Below are positions 32,204 through 42,894 of a stretch of 64,000 nucleotides of DNA, one piece after another. This stretch comes from Podospora bellae-mahoneyi (lineage: Eukaryota; Ascomycota; Sordariomycetes; Sordariales; Podosporaceae), in NCBI RefSeq assembly GCF_035222275.1, contig NW_026946361.1:186001-250000 (forward strand), read 5' to 3'. The translations under genes and the position numbers were made by a program. Every line of letters starts with the position of its first letter. Position 1 is the stretch's first letter. Under the pieces are notes generated by a model, which searched no databases, was not told the origin of the DNA, and saw only the letters and a program-made list of their open reading frames with translations.

Positions 32204-34852
32204 TTACTCAACGTTGAACTTTTGAAAGTCCGTGATGAGGTCGTTGACCTGCCGCATGCTCGTCTGGTCGTACTTGTCCAAGATTGGCTCAACCCTGGCC
32301 GGCTTGGTGACGGCTCCCTGGTCGCTATATTGTTCGGGTGGAGAGGCACCCATGTGAGGGTGACGGGCCATGGGCTTTGAAATCGTCGCAGAGAGGCGAT
32401 TTGTGAGAAGACTCCCGAGAAGCCAGTACTCGGCCGAGAACCGGACAAACCCGATCCGCTTCCAGAGCATCTCGGGAGGCAAATTGTGATCTTGCAGGAG
32501 CCCGTGGGGCCAACATGATGTCGACATGTCAAAACACTTCTCCCATATGGTGATCCAGTTGTCCAACGCATTGCGAATCGGTATGAGTTGGCCTTCGACG
32601 CCAAACAGATTTTGGTGTTGGAAGATCATGTAATGAATCGCTGTATCCACTGTCATCAGCATGAAGCACCGGGGTGCAAGAGGAAGTGGAGCGATATGCT
32701 TACCCGAAACCGTTGCGAACAGGTTGACAGGACCCAGATGAGAAAAGTGCCGGTGCATTTCAGGAGACATGGGACCAATGCAAAGCTGCTCAATCGCATC
32801 GCGAAGGAGCATGCCGCCAAACGGACTTGATGGAGGCATCCATCGATGGATCTCTGCGAGACACGCCTCTGCACTAGCGGCCTGGAAACACACCTCCGGG
32901 CTTGCCATGTGCATTTTCATCTCCTTGATCACCATGCGATGGGGCAGGTTGTTGAAAATGACGAATGCCGTGTCGACAAGGAATATCCACAAGAACGTGC
33001 TGCCAGCAATGTTAGGAACTCTCTAACAGTCAAGTCGAAGTCAACACTCACCGAATAAGTTCCTCCCGCACGACGAACTCCATCCAGTTGAAATCATGCT
33101 TGAACTGCCTGCTGTAGTCAGGATGTCGGGCAGTGTCTATACCCAGATCTCGCGCCACCTATCCAGTGTCAGCAAAAGTAGAGAAAGCACCAGGGGTTCC
33201 ATCACTTACAGACACCACTGTGCTGAACCGATGGCGGCGAATCCTCCTCTTCCCAGCATCAGTTCCTTCCCAATTTTGGTACAGACATACAATGTACGAG
33301 GCTTGTAGTGCTTGAAGCTTGCGGCGGCTGGCAAGCACACTTGTTGGGGAGGTGACTTCTGTGCTAGGCTCAATATCCCTACAGAAGTCGTCATCCGTAA
33401 AGACCATCTCCTCCACACAGTTGAACCACACCTTGGCATCCTCATTGTCCGCTGGGTCTGGAGAAACGCACGCTCCTATTTTCATGTGTCAGACAAGAAA
33501 CGGCGTCCCAATACCAAGCATGGACTAAACTAACCTATGAGAGCCATGGCGGCCAAGAGGATGGACTTGCACGTGGTCGGGTCAAAGGTTGGGCGATGGA
33601 GTATGTTCACGTTCGGATGCCAGACTGACCAGTATAGCTCGATGAACCTGGCGAACCTCGATGGCGAGAAGAACTGAAGACACTGCTGTTCAAGGGCGGC
33701 GGACCACGTCAGGGTGACAGTGCTATTGTTCGGCTTGACCGTGACAACATTTTTGACTAGTAAGACCACCTGCTGCAGTTTGATTACTATAGGGTTATGG
33801 AGCCATAGTGACCAAGATGAAAGGGTGTTGCTGCCGGACACGCCACCAGCCGTTAGTGCGGCGGCAGTTGGGTCGTCTAGTGGCATGAAGAGAGGTGGAA
33901 CGGCACCCAAGAATTCTGGATGTTGGCGTTCTAGGTAGGAATTATGAAATGCCGCCACGATCTGGTGCCGCTGAGCCAGAGTAGCACATTCGAACGATGA
34001 GACCAAACCAGTCCGGCTGGTGAAGTCGTACAAGAATCCAAAAGAGTAGCCTCTATACTCTGAAGTGGTTGAGCTTGGGCTCAGCTCCCGCTGGAAAGCC
34101 TCAGCTTGGTGATCTTGCTCGGTGAGGCCGTCATGCCCGCCGGGATTGGGTTGGTGGGAGAAGTCGATATCCAGCCATCCGTCCGGCATGGAGTGGTGAC
34201 CGTCAAGAACAGGAAATGTTGTGACGGCTTGGTGGATCAGGGCATCGAGATCGTCATAGGGCACATCATCAAAGGTGGACGCGGTGCCGTCGTCCATGCT
34301 GCCGCCGTGAGTCGAGACGATGGCCGAGGAAGCATCGTCAAAGGTCTGGTGGTGGTGTTGGTGGTGGTGGTGTATCAGGGCCGGTACCGGTGGGAGCTGT
34401 GGCATGATAGGGGGAAGAGGAGGAGGAGCTGAGGAGATCTCTCCCAGGATGGAGGGGGGTCCGGGGGCGGAGACAGGAGGAGCAGGGAGGGGGGCTGCGC
34501 TATTGCTGGCACCGTTACTCGCACCGGCACCGGCAGAGCCGCCATAGGTGCACTCGACACCTCTCTTTTCGCAGTTGAGACACGGCTGGCCCGAGTTGCA
34601 GGCCTTCTTCTGGCGAACACAGCGGTCACAGGCACGACGACGGCCCGAGGACGAGTTGGCGGCGCCGTCACAGGTCTGGAGATGGCGCTTCAACACATCG
34701 GTCCGCTGGAAGGCAGCATTGCAGAGGATGCAGCGGTGGGGTCTCTCGGATGTGTGCGTGCCGCGATGGCGCTGGAGGTGCTCTCGCCGTTTGTAGGTCT
34801 TGAAGCACACGGAGCAGCGGTGGAGTCCTGAGGTGTCGGCCATTGCTGACAT
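32204..34852 (-). CDS. Transcription factor with C2H2 fingers plus Zn2Cys6 cluster
   Basis: Five exons (34852-33535, 33475-33210, 33158-33052, 32999-32704, 32640-32204) give 807 residues in one closed frame. The N-terminus (after MSAMADTSG) has two tandem fingers: CSVCFKTYKRREHLQRHRGTH (C2H2) and CILCNAAFQRTDVLKRHLQTC, where the last ligand is Cys (C2HC). They are followed at once by CDRCVRQKKACNSGQPCLNC...C, a Zn2Cys6 cluster. A disordered Ala/Ser/Pro part contains HHHHQHHHQ from a GTG-type repeat, then a fungal-specific regulatory domain (ELYWSVWHPNVNILHRPTF, EELIR, VDTAFVIFNNLPHR). This combined architecture is known in fungal regulators. It sits between a P450 and an acyltransferase. The frame is open upstream to 35023 but likely untranslated. 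Confidence 0.85.
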
Positions 34853-36489
34853 GAGACAGTAGCATTCCCTTGTCTTGTTGGAGCCCTGAGATACCGATGA
34901 CAGATGACATGGGGATTTGGGGAAGAAAAGGTCGATAGCCGAAACCAAGACAGGACTGGATCTTTCAAAAATGCGGGGGGTGGGCCCTGGTGGATGATGT
35001 TGTCCGTCCGCGGTGGGGGCCACTTAACTGGAACAGACATCGCCCTGTTGTGCCAGCCAATCAGCACCTGGAGATATGTCCGTTCAGGGGATCAGCGCTC
35101 GACCGAAGCCCCATAGGAAGCGGCAAATTCCACGAGCCGAGGGCGGTGAGGTCAACGTCATGTCACCATTTCACACTACCTCTTACACTCGACTTATAAT
35201 ATGGCAGTATATGAATGCTCATGACTCGGTTCGAGCTCTATACCTAATTCTCGAGATGGGGTTTGCAGTTCGAGCAAGATCATGTGTTCAAGATTTACCT
35301 TTGTCTAGTACAATTGACAAGAATATATATGCTCCAACATCACCATGTAACAGACCAAATTATCGTGGTACCGACATGTATAGGTGGTGGCAAGGTCAGA
35401 TGTCTTCCACTGCAATGTGGTGATCAGTATTTTCTTCTTTAAACTCCAATGGCAGAATGTTGGTCGTAGCACAAGCTCCCTATGTTGTTCAGAACGTGAT
35501 AAGTGTCAAATGTGTACATGTGAAGAGGTTCGTTATGTGTTTTGACTGTGAAATCGTGACCTGCTATCATTAGCATCCGCTGCTCTTTCTGTTATGACAA
35601 TATAAATCATTCATTTTCACTGGTATTTATTGCTCCCAGAAAGTCGTTGCCCGAGGCCAATCTTCCCAGTGAACCCTGATGGGTTGCTCCAGTCAAGATT
35701 CATTCTTTTCATCCCATTCTTGGAGCATGATCAGGTTGGTCTCACAGTTATTCGCTCAGATTCCCAGCTCACACTGTACAATAGCAATTTTTTCACCATG
35801 GCGGGGCCCATGATGGTAACAGGAGCAAGTCGGAGATCTTGACAGTTGAAACTCTTCCTCCTCATCCCCCCAACTCTTCTCCCCACCATCGTATCAGCGA
35901 CCTTCACATCCCGAGAACTCAAAGTTTACCCGGTTACCGTCATCAAAACCACCAAAGGAACATTTCCTCTTCACAGTAAGTCCAATGTGAATTATCGACA
36001 GACAGGCGTTTCCTGATGACAAAAAAGCCAAAACTAGGTACCTCAACTTCTGCCTCCGCCTCAAATTCTCGACAAAGGACATCCTCGGCTAGATCGATTC
36101 CGCGCAACAATCCAATCTTAGCTTCCCAAGAAACCTCGACTTTCTCATGCCAATATTGTCGCCTTTCAGATAGCAACATTGACCTGGGACACACAGCGGC
36201 TCTTGCCTTAGAACCAATGCCCTCGAAATACCTGGATTTCTCCTCAGATATTAACTTCAACGCAGGAACAGCGTGTTAGTTCTTGATCCAATTTTCATAC
36301 AATCTCCTCACAACAATCTCATTAGCAGTGTTGGTCTCGCAACAGTACAACAGTTCAGCCTTCAACCACCCGCAGGCTTTGGTCTATTTAAGCAAAAACC
36401 CATCCCGACGACTCTCCGATCAAAATTTTCCTCATCATTCGCATTCATCAGCAAAAATACCAATACCTCACTCGGACCCAACAATCATC
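34853..36489. promoter_or_regulatory. Divergent intergenic region: regulator and acyltransferase
   Basis: About 1.6 kb with two diverging starts at 34852 and 36490. The right half includes AT-richer stretches and a short frame (36283-36489) that is open in frame with the acyltransferase; I read this as 5' UTR because the protein family starts later. No repeats were recognised. Confidence 0.5.
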
Positions 36490-37908
36490 ATGGATTGTCA
36501 GAGAGTGCTGTCCCTTTGGGACCAAGCTGCCTTCCGAGGCTACATGTCTGTTGCTCTCTGCTTTCCTACCAGCCTCACCGCTAAGCCTCCGGGACATGAC
36601 ATCGTTGGCCGCATCAGGCAGTCGCTCAGGCGGCTCGCTTTGGAGCGGGCAGAGTTTGCCGGCAATCTCACGGTGCAGCACACCAACGTTGTTCTCCAGC
36701 AGACCATATCGGACTTTATCCCCTTGGAGGTGCTCCACACCCCCTCTGACGCCCCCTCTGACACCCTCTTTAAGATGTCTTACGACGAGCTGGCGGCCCG
36801 AGGCTTCCCGGCCAAGGCTTTCGTCCATCCCGACTTCACTCTGAACATTCCTTTGGAAGAAGGGGGTGAACCTGTCCCGGTCTCTAAATTCCGGGTTCTC
36901 TTCCTCATCGAGGGTGGGTTCGTTCTCTTTGTCAACCTCCACCATTCTTTTGCAGACGGATCCAACCTGGCTACTCTCCTTGTGCTTTTTGGCAAGGCCA
37001 CCGTCGCTGAGGACAAAAATGACCCCATCGGCGCTTACCAACCAGCCAACGTTTGGCTGAGCCTTCCCTTTGAAAAGTGCGGCAAGGACTTCTCGAGCCT
37101 CCTGGCCAAGTGTCCGGAGTACGCTCTGCTGGACGAGTCTATCGGCCCGACCAAACCCATCCTCTCGACTCTCCCCAACGCTCCTGGGACCAATGATGTT
37201 GGCAAGAATATCATTGTGGATCTTGACAAGATTACTAACCTTTTCGACAAGTCGTTGAAGATCTCGGCCTTTTTCGGATTTTCTGCCATTGCTTGGTCTC
37301 ACATCGCCAGGGCCCGTCTCTCCGGCGTGGAACCTGTTCAGCAGTGGGCTTTCCGGAACCAGGTCCCGGCCTTCTGGAACCCCGCTGACTGGTCCAACAA
37401 GTGCAAGAAGCTGTTCGCCGAGGGGGACTACGCCGACAAGAAGTACTTTGATGCTATCCAAGGCTATTACGGTAACTCGGTGACCCTTCCCATCACTTGT
37501 GGACCCATCAAGGTTCTCGACCTTCTTTCTGCTTGCCGTTGGAACACCCACGCCTCGGGTCGCGACAGCCTCACCAAGATCGCCACGGCCATCAGGGCCG
37601 CCAACAAGGCCGTCAACGAAGGCTTCATCCTCATCCAGACCGCTCTCTTCCACAACACCCCGGATATCCGCAAGCTAGGCATGAACCTCGACTCTCGTGG
37701 TCCCCAGCACTTGTCGGTCAACACCTGGGGCTTCTTGGGTACCGAAGCCAAGTTCTTCTTCCCCGGTCTCAGAAACGCTGTGACCGGTGGTGATGGTGTG
37801 AGAGCTGAGGCTGTCTGCCGTGTTCAGGGCGCGTGGGCCAAGGCTCCTCACTGCCTGGTTCTCCCCCACCGCCCTGCCATCAACCCCAAGAAGGAATGGA
37901 GGTTGTGA
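36490..37908 (+). CDS. BAHD-like acyltransferase (Tri101-type)
   Basis: 472 residues in one exon, starting MDCQRVLSLWDQAAFRGYM (context CATCATGG). The BAHD catalytic motif appears as LHHSFADG (HHxxxDG) at about residue 160, in a region resembling trichothecene 3-O-acetyltransferase-like fungal enzymes (FPTSLTAKPPGHDIVGRIRQ near the N-terminus). The second BAHD signature, DFGWG near the C-terminus, is not recognisable; the corresponding part reads VNTWGFLGTEAKFFFPG. The catalytic His is kept, so activity is plausible. It would transfer an acyl group from acyl-CoA to an alcohol or amine in the cytosol. Codon bias is strong, as in the neighbouring P450. Confidence 0.8.
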   Translation: MDCQRVLSLWDQAAFRGYMSVALCFPTSLTAKPPGHDIVGRIRQSLRRLALERAEFAGNLTVQHTNVVLQQTISDFIPLEVLHTPSDAPSDTLFKMSYDELAARGFPAKAFVHPDFTLNIPLEEGGEPVPVSKFRVLFLIEGGFVLFVNLHHSFADGSNLATLLVLFGKATVAEDKNDPIGAYQPANVWLSLPFEKCGKDFSSLLAKCPEYALLDESIGPTKPILSTLPNAPGTNDVGKNIIVDLDKITNLFDKSLKISAFFGFSAIAWSHIARARLSGVEPVQQWAFRNQVPAFWNPADWSNKCKKLFAEGDYADKKYFDAIQGYYGNSVTLPITCGPIKVLDLLSACRWNTHASGRDSLTKIATAIRAANKAVNEGFILIQTALFHNTPDIRKLGMNLDSRGPQHLSVNTWGFLGTEAKFFFPGLRNAVTGGDGVRAEAVCRVQGAWAKAPHCLVLPHRPAINPKKEWRL

Positions 37909-38845
37909 TTACTCTTCCGGAAAGATCCATGGAAACTCTGCTCGCTGACAGTACATTTATGTCTGTCGTCAAAAAAGTTGTGGAGTAGGCGGTTATTACC
38001 ATACAGGGCGGCGTACTTGGGCGGTATTCTTATCATACAGGGATGGCAGATTTTTACAGGTGCTGAACATAGCGAAGAGGCGGATATAACTGATAATAAT
38101 TAATATTTTTTATGAAACAACAATTCCCAACGTACCAATGCATTCGTGCTATCATCTCTATTGTAGATGTGTGACCAGGTTCAAGTTGCCCTATTTCTTT
38201 TTGATGATGAACATAGTAGTAGGATTTGACACATAAAATGAGGCTATTCTCGTCTCATCAAAACCTCCGTCGACCGGTGTCTCTCATTGTTCACAGAACA
38301 CATCGCATGTGTATCGTACAAAGGGGGGTCGCCAGGGTTAGGGTCCCCTTATTTTGGCCAAGAACACGCCAGGTGAAACGGTGGAAACGCCGACAGAGAA
38401 TAGAGAATGAGAAACCAGCACACCATCGATATGAAGGCAGCCCAGCGCCGAGGTGAGAGTGAGTGTCACATCAAAAAGTCCAACAGCTTTGTTCGACCTG
38501 CCATGTGGTTACAGTCGCCCCACAAAGAAAGAGTGCCTGGCGTGCCTGGGGAGGCGCAGCAGCAAGTTCCAGAGTGGAGTGACGTATTGGATCCAACCAC
38601 AATGCGAAAGCCCATCAACGGCCTCCGTCTTTCATCGACAAGATGAGGGGTAAAGTCATTCGATGCCCGTTTGTAAGGCGCATTCCATTCTTGGCTTCAA
38701 TACAAATAAATACAGAAGGATTTTCTCTCTGGGCGATCCTCTGCCAGGTTCAATTCTCCTGCATCGTGAAGAGACCATTTTCACTCTTTGAACCAGATCG
38801 TGACACACAACCAACAAACCCCAACCCCACAGTATCACCAAAAAA
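37909..38845. other. Intergenic
   Basis: About 0.9 kb with an AT-rich patch near 38080-38125 (ATAATTAATATTTTTTATG) and one TTAGGGT-type string near 38335. Short frames have no family match. It holds the 3' UTR of the acyltransferase and the promoter of the coiled-coil gene. Confidence 0.55.
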
Positions 38846-39925
38846 ATGGCCGACCAAGTCCGCGCCAAAATCACGGCCGCCGCCGCCAAAAACAAGGAAC
38901 TCCTTGCCATCCTCCAACAAACCGACCACGCCATCCCCTCACTAGAACAACAGCGCCGCCTCATCAAGGATCTCGAAGGCGACGTCAGAGCCTCAGACGC
39001 GCGCGTCGCAGCGGTAGACCGCAAGCGCAAAAAGGAATACCACGAACACGAGAAATACCGTGACTCTGTCCTCAAGCGCTTTGCTTACAAGGCTACCGGT
39101 AAGCGCGAAAAGTTTGAACAGAGGGCTGCCAAGGAGGAGCAAGAGTATTTTGAGGCGCTTCAAGAAGAACACCGAGAAACGGAAATCAACAAGGACGTCA
39201 AGATTCAGTTGCAGGAGGTGAGGCGAGTGGCTGCTGACTTGGAGAGGGATGTGGCGAGACATAACGAGGTGCAAAAGCAGTTAGATGAGCTGTACGGCAG
39301 GATTTTTGGCGGGCCGACACCGGGGTATCCGGAGGAGGATGAGCAGGAGCGGGAGGCCAATGCAAGGACTCAGGCGTACCAGGCTACCAAGGGCAAGTCA
39401 GAGGCGGAGAGACAGGCTTTGAAGATTTTGGGAGAGGGTCAGTTGAGGATGAAGAGAGCACTGGGCTTCATGGAGGAGGCGTTGATGCACTCGAGGCGGG
39501 ATATGTTTGGTGGCGGGACCTTTACGGACATGATGGAGCGCAATGCGCTGTCGCAGGCTGAGAGGGAGGTCATGTCGGCAAACATGCTGGTGATGCAGGC
39601 TCAGCGCATGAGCCCAAGAGTCACCAACCTGCCGCAGGTCAATATCGACCAAGGCAACTTGATGATGGATGTATTCTTTGACAACATTTTCACCGACATG
39701 GCGTTCCACGACAAGATCAAGGCTTCAAGGGAGAGTGTGTTGCGGGCAGCCATGGCGATGGACGGGCAGGTTGCCGCTGCAAGGCAAAGGGTGGCCCAGT
39801 TCGAGGGACAGCTGAGGTTGGAGGAGCAGAGTATGAGGGAGGCTCGCGAAAAGCTGCAAAAGGTCAGAGAGAGGGTGTTTGAGACTGTGGCAGCAAGTAC
39901 GCCACCGCCGGCATATGAGCCTTGA
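38846..39925 (+). CDS. Coiled-coil protein with C-terminal PPxY motif
   Basis: 359 residues in one exon, starting MADQVRAKITAAAAKNKELL. Almost the whole length is charged helix, with heptad-like runs at about 20-160 (DLEGDVRASDARVAAVDRKR, EEQEYFEALQEEHRE) and 290-345 (RVAQFEGQLRLEEQSMREAR). A middle part has GGPTPGYPEEDEQ and MERNALSQAEREVMSANMLV. The last residues are TPPPAYEP, a PPxY motif. The length and helix pattern could fit a BAR-domain-like membrane-curving protein, but no signature residues allow a firm call. No transmembrane segment is present. Confidence 0.7.
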   Translation: MADQVRAKITAAAAKNKELLAILQQTDHAIPSLEQQRRLIKDLEGDVRASDARVAAVDRKRKKEYHEHEKYRDSVLKRFAYKATGKREKFEQRAAKEEQEYFEALQEEHRETEINKDVKIQLQEVRRVAADLERDVARHNEVQKQLDELYGRIFGGPTPGYPEEDEQEREANARTQAYQATKGKSEAERQALKILGEGQLRMKRALGFMEEALMHSRRDMFGGGTFTDMMERNALSQAEREVMSANMLVMQAQRMSPRVTNLPQVNIDQGNLMMDVFFDNIFTDMAFHDKIKASRESVLRAAMAMDGQVAAARQRVAQFEGQLRLEEQSMREAREKLQKVRERVFETVAASTPPPAYEP

Positions 39926-40692
39926 GATTGTACTCTGAACATTTCCTTTTTTTATCGATTAAGATAGATAGGTAACCTTATGCTGAGATGATGCGCGGCT
40001 GCTGCGCTGCCTTTGTCCCCCCTCCCCACTCTGCACGTCGGAAATATGCTTTGAGCTACTGCCCACCCGTTGACAGCCGGCCAGTTGAATTGCATGCAGG
40101 TCGAGGTGGGCCCCCTTTCCCGACAGCGATTTTCTCCCTGATGGCTCCTTCTTCGTAGTTGTTGGCAGATGGATGCGATGGTGCGTTTACCTTAGGTGGT
40201 AGCCTTGTTACAAATCTGGTCCCCTGACCCAGAACGGCTTAGCGACTCCGCCTTCTCCGAGGCCCGCCTGGCTCCTGCCTTCTCCTATCGAGTTCTGCTG
40301 TCCTGTCACTCGAGCAAACGAACGCACAAACTTGGCAGAATTTGCGTTCAAATTTCCATTCTTTGCATCTTTGTTATTCTTTTCTTCGTTGCCCACTGTA
40401 TTGGCAGAGACTGGCGTGTGTTTGGCTGTGTGACTGGAGGCTGCCCCAGGTTCGCGAAGCCGAGGCCACCCTTATCTATGCCCTGAGAGTTGCTACACCG
40501 CACATAGAGTTCTTAGCCCTACCTTACTTGCTTTCGTACCTTAGGCTCGCAGCCACAACGTGCCGGCCGACGCCGACCTTGGCTGCCTTACCATCTGGAC
40601 ATCAGCATCGCCAATCCACCGCGCACTCCATCTCACATGCACTTGAGCTGTTGCTGTCAGCATATATAAGGTAGCTCAGTTTCATCGCTACA
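39926..40692. other. Intergenic
   Basis: About 0.77 kb. Open frames near 40196-40674 look like leader sequence rather than coding; pyrimidine-rich stretches and a TATATAAG box at 40662 stand about 30 bp before the next start. Confidence 0.5.
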
Positions 40693-42674
40693 ATGCCTAG
40701 AGTAACAAGGCGGAGTACAAAGCGAAGTAAGTCCTCATATTTCTACCTGGGCGACCACAACTTCTTAACACCACTCGCTACACAGAGGCGGAAGAGGAAG
40801 TGGCGGACAAGACGGCGGTAACTAGCACGAATCAACAATCGCTTCCCAATACAAAGTTTGGGCAAGCTTCTGAAGTTATCACTAGATACTTTGGAATCCA
40901 AGGTGTCCCAAGGCGGTTCACCAAACCGAGCAGTGATAATGGCTCAACGGACAGTATTCACAGCTGCCCACCAAGTTCTGAGGATGAGTACGAGGACGAG
41001 GTAGCCATTGTAGAAGACATGCAGTCTGAACCAGCACCCCAACTGCAAGAAGGCACCGAATCTTCCACGTCACTAGTCACCGAGTGGCTATCCACGACTC
41101 CCGAACCGGACAAGGATGACACTCGCTCTATTTCATCGCCTTGGAAAACACGAAAGACAACGTCTGAAACGAGCACACTGTCAGCCTCGAAAGGGCATCA
41201 GCCTTGTTCACCTCTCAATTCGCAAGACCTACACCATCAGAGTGATTCGATGGACATTGATCCGCCAAGATCGCCGCAACAGACATCACTCAGCTTCAAA
41301 TCCATCGAACCGCCTTCAACCGACTTTGAGTTCCAGGTCCAGTACAACACCAATTCAGGAAACAAGCTGAAAACCCGATCACTCTCTCCATATGTTAGCG
41401 GCAGTCCTCTAGGCGGCGAATCTGAATTGGTTCAACGTCCTCATTCTACACCTCCCGAGCGAACTACACCCAACCTAGTCCTCGAAACAGTGTTGGGTTG
41501 CTCCGACTTGCTTAATAGAGGGGATGCCTCAGCTTCACAGCCTGACATCAACGAATCTTTGGCTGACGATCAACTTCATCTGCCAATCCTGTCTGGTGAA
41601 CAGATACCAACAACTGAACATCAGATTTCAGCATGGAACCCTTCGTCTTCACGCGGTTCCAGTCCTCTGTCGTCACCTCCCGACTCACCAACCATGCAAT
41701 TGCTTGATATGATAAACTTTCCATCCGTCTCGGCTACTCCCTCAGTCCTGGAATCTGCCGACTCTGCAACACTTCCAACGACCGAGGCGTGCTTCGAACC
41801 CAGAACTAGCACAGTGTATGAGACGAGCGTGCAAGCCCTAGATCAAGCTATTGTTGTTCCGTTATCCGCTCAGCCAGCACCCATCCCAGATCACTCCTAT
41901 CTACTTCGGCCATCTGTGCAATCAGCACCCACCCCGGTTCGACATGCTGCCCCTTTGAGCAAGATGGACAAAGTACCTAGGGTCGCAAGTCAAGTCCCCA
42001 AGAAGCGAGCACTAGTGGTAGGCTCAAGGGAAGAACGCGATATCCTGGTGAGACTGTATGTGCAGGAGGCCGGCGAGCTGACAACAATAAAGACTAAGCT
42101 GTCCTATCTCGGTAATCGAATTGGACAGGTCAAGGGCGTGAAAGAGACCGAGAGGATGCTGAGAATTCTGGGCCAGGCGGAAAATGATGGCGAGTTGACA
42201 CTGAGATCTATTCACAGAAAACGGGCGGAGGAAATTAGGCAGCGAGATGCCAAGGTTGAGGGGCAGAATGCGAAACAGGTCAAGAGTGGTGAAGGACGGA
42301 GTGGGAGTCTTTTAACTTCTAACATCAAGAATACTGTTGGGGATGGCGCTAGTGCTGCTAAAGTCGGGGCTGAGGACAGCACTTGCACTGATATTCCCAT
42401 GACTGATGTTGGGGACAAGGTCGATGTCGACAGTGGTGCCAATCTTGAGCAACCCGCGGTTACCAAAGGCAAGACCACGGCTAAGGAGGAGCATATTGAG
42501 GATATGATCTATGTATGCATGGGACTCTTTACAAGCCGGCAGGATCTGGCTAGGACGACGAAGGCGGCCGGGGCGAACGCAGGGAACGACACGGCCGGGA
42601 ATACCTTGGAACTATGGGCGCTTCACACCTGCGCTAAATGCCGATTTTGGGCGATGGAGGAAGAAGGCATTTGA
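40693..42674 (+). CDS. Uncharacterised nuclear-type protein, 640 residues
   Basis: Two exons, 40693-40726 and 40786-42674. The 59-nt intron (GTAAGT...CACAG) joins MPRVTRRSTKR to KAEEEVADK. It is mostly disordered and rich in Ser, Thr, Pro and acidic residues. The basic N-terminus (RVTRRSTKRK) looks like a nuclear localisation signal. A more ordered part at about 395-475 (SREERDILVRLYVQEAGELT, KETERMLRILGQAE) has helical, heptad-like character. The end has CAKCRFWAMEEEG with a C-x2-C pair. TRYFG occurs in the N-terminal part, as in some DNA-repair proteins, but too little else is shared to call a family. Confidence 0.65.
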
Positions 42675-42894
42675 TAGAGTGGTACAAGATAGATAGTCGT
42701 TGCTCGTTTCTTCTTGTTGCTCTTCATTAGAAAGCTCAATCATGACCTTGCTACAGAATACCTGGATCATGCTTCTGGCAGCGACGCGCAGTCACCTTGT
42801 TATTGATATGTGATGATCTATTAATAAGTCACGTATAGATGCGATAAAGTGTACTTTTCTTCCTAATTCAGGTCACCACCCTGCTGTCAAATGT

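Noticed and set aside
36448-37653. 401-codon minus-strand open frame across the acyltransferase
   Set aside because: Antisense shadow of the biased-codon acyltransferase; no family features.
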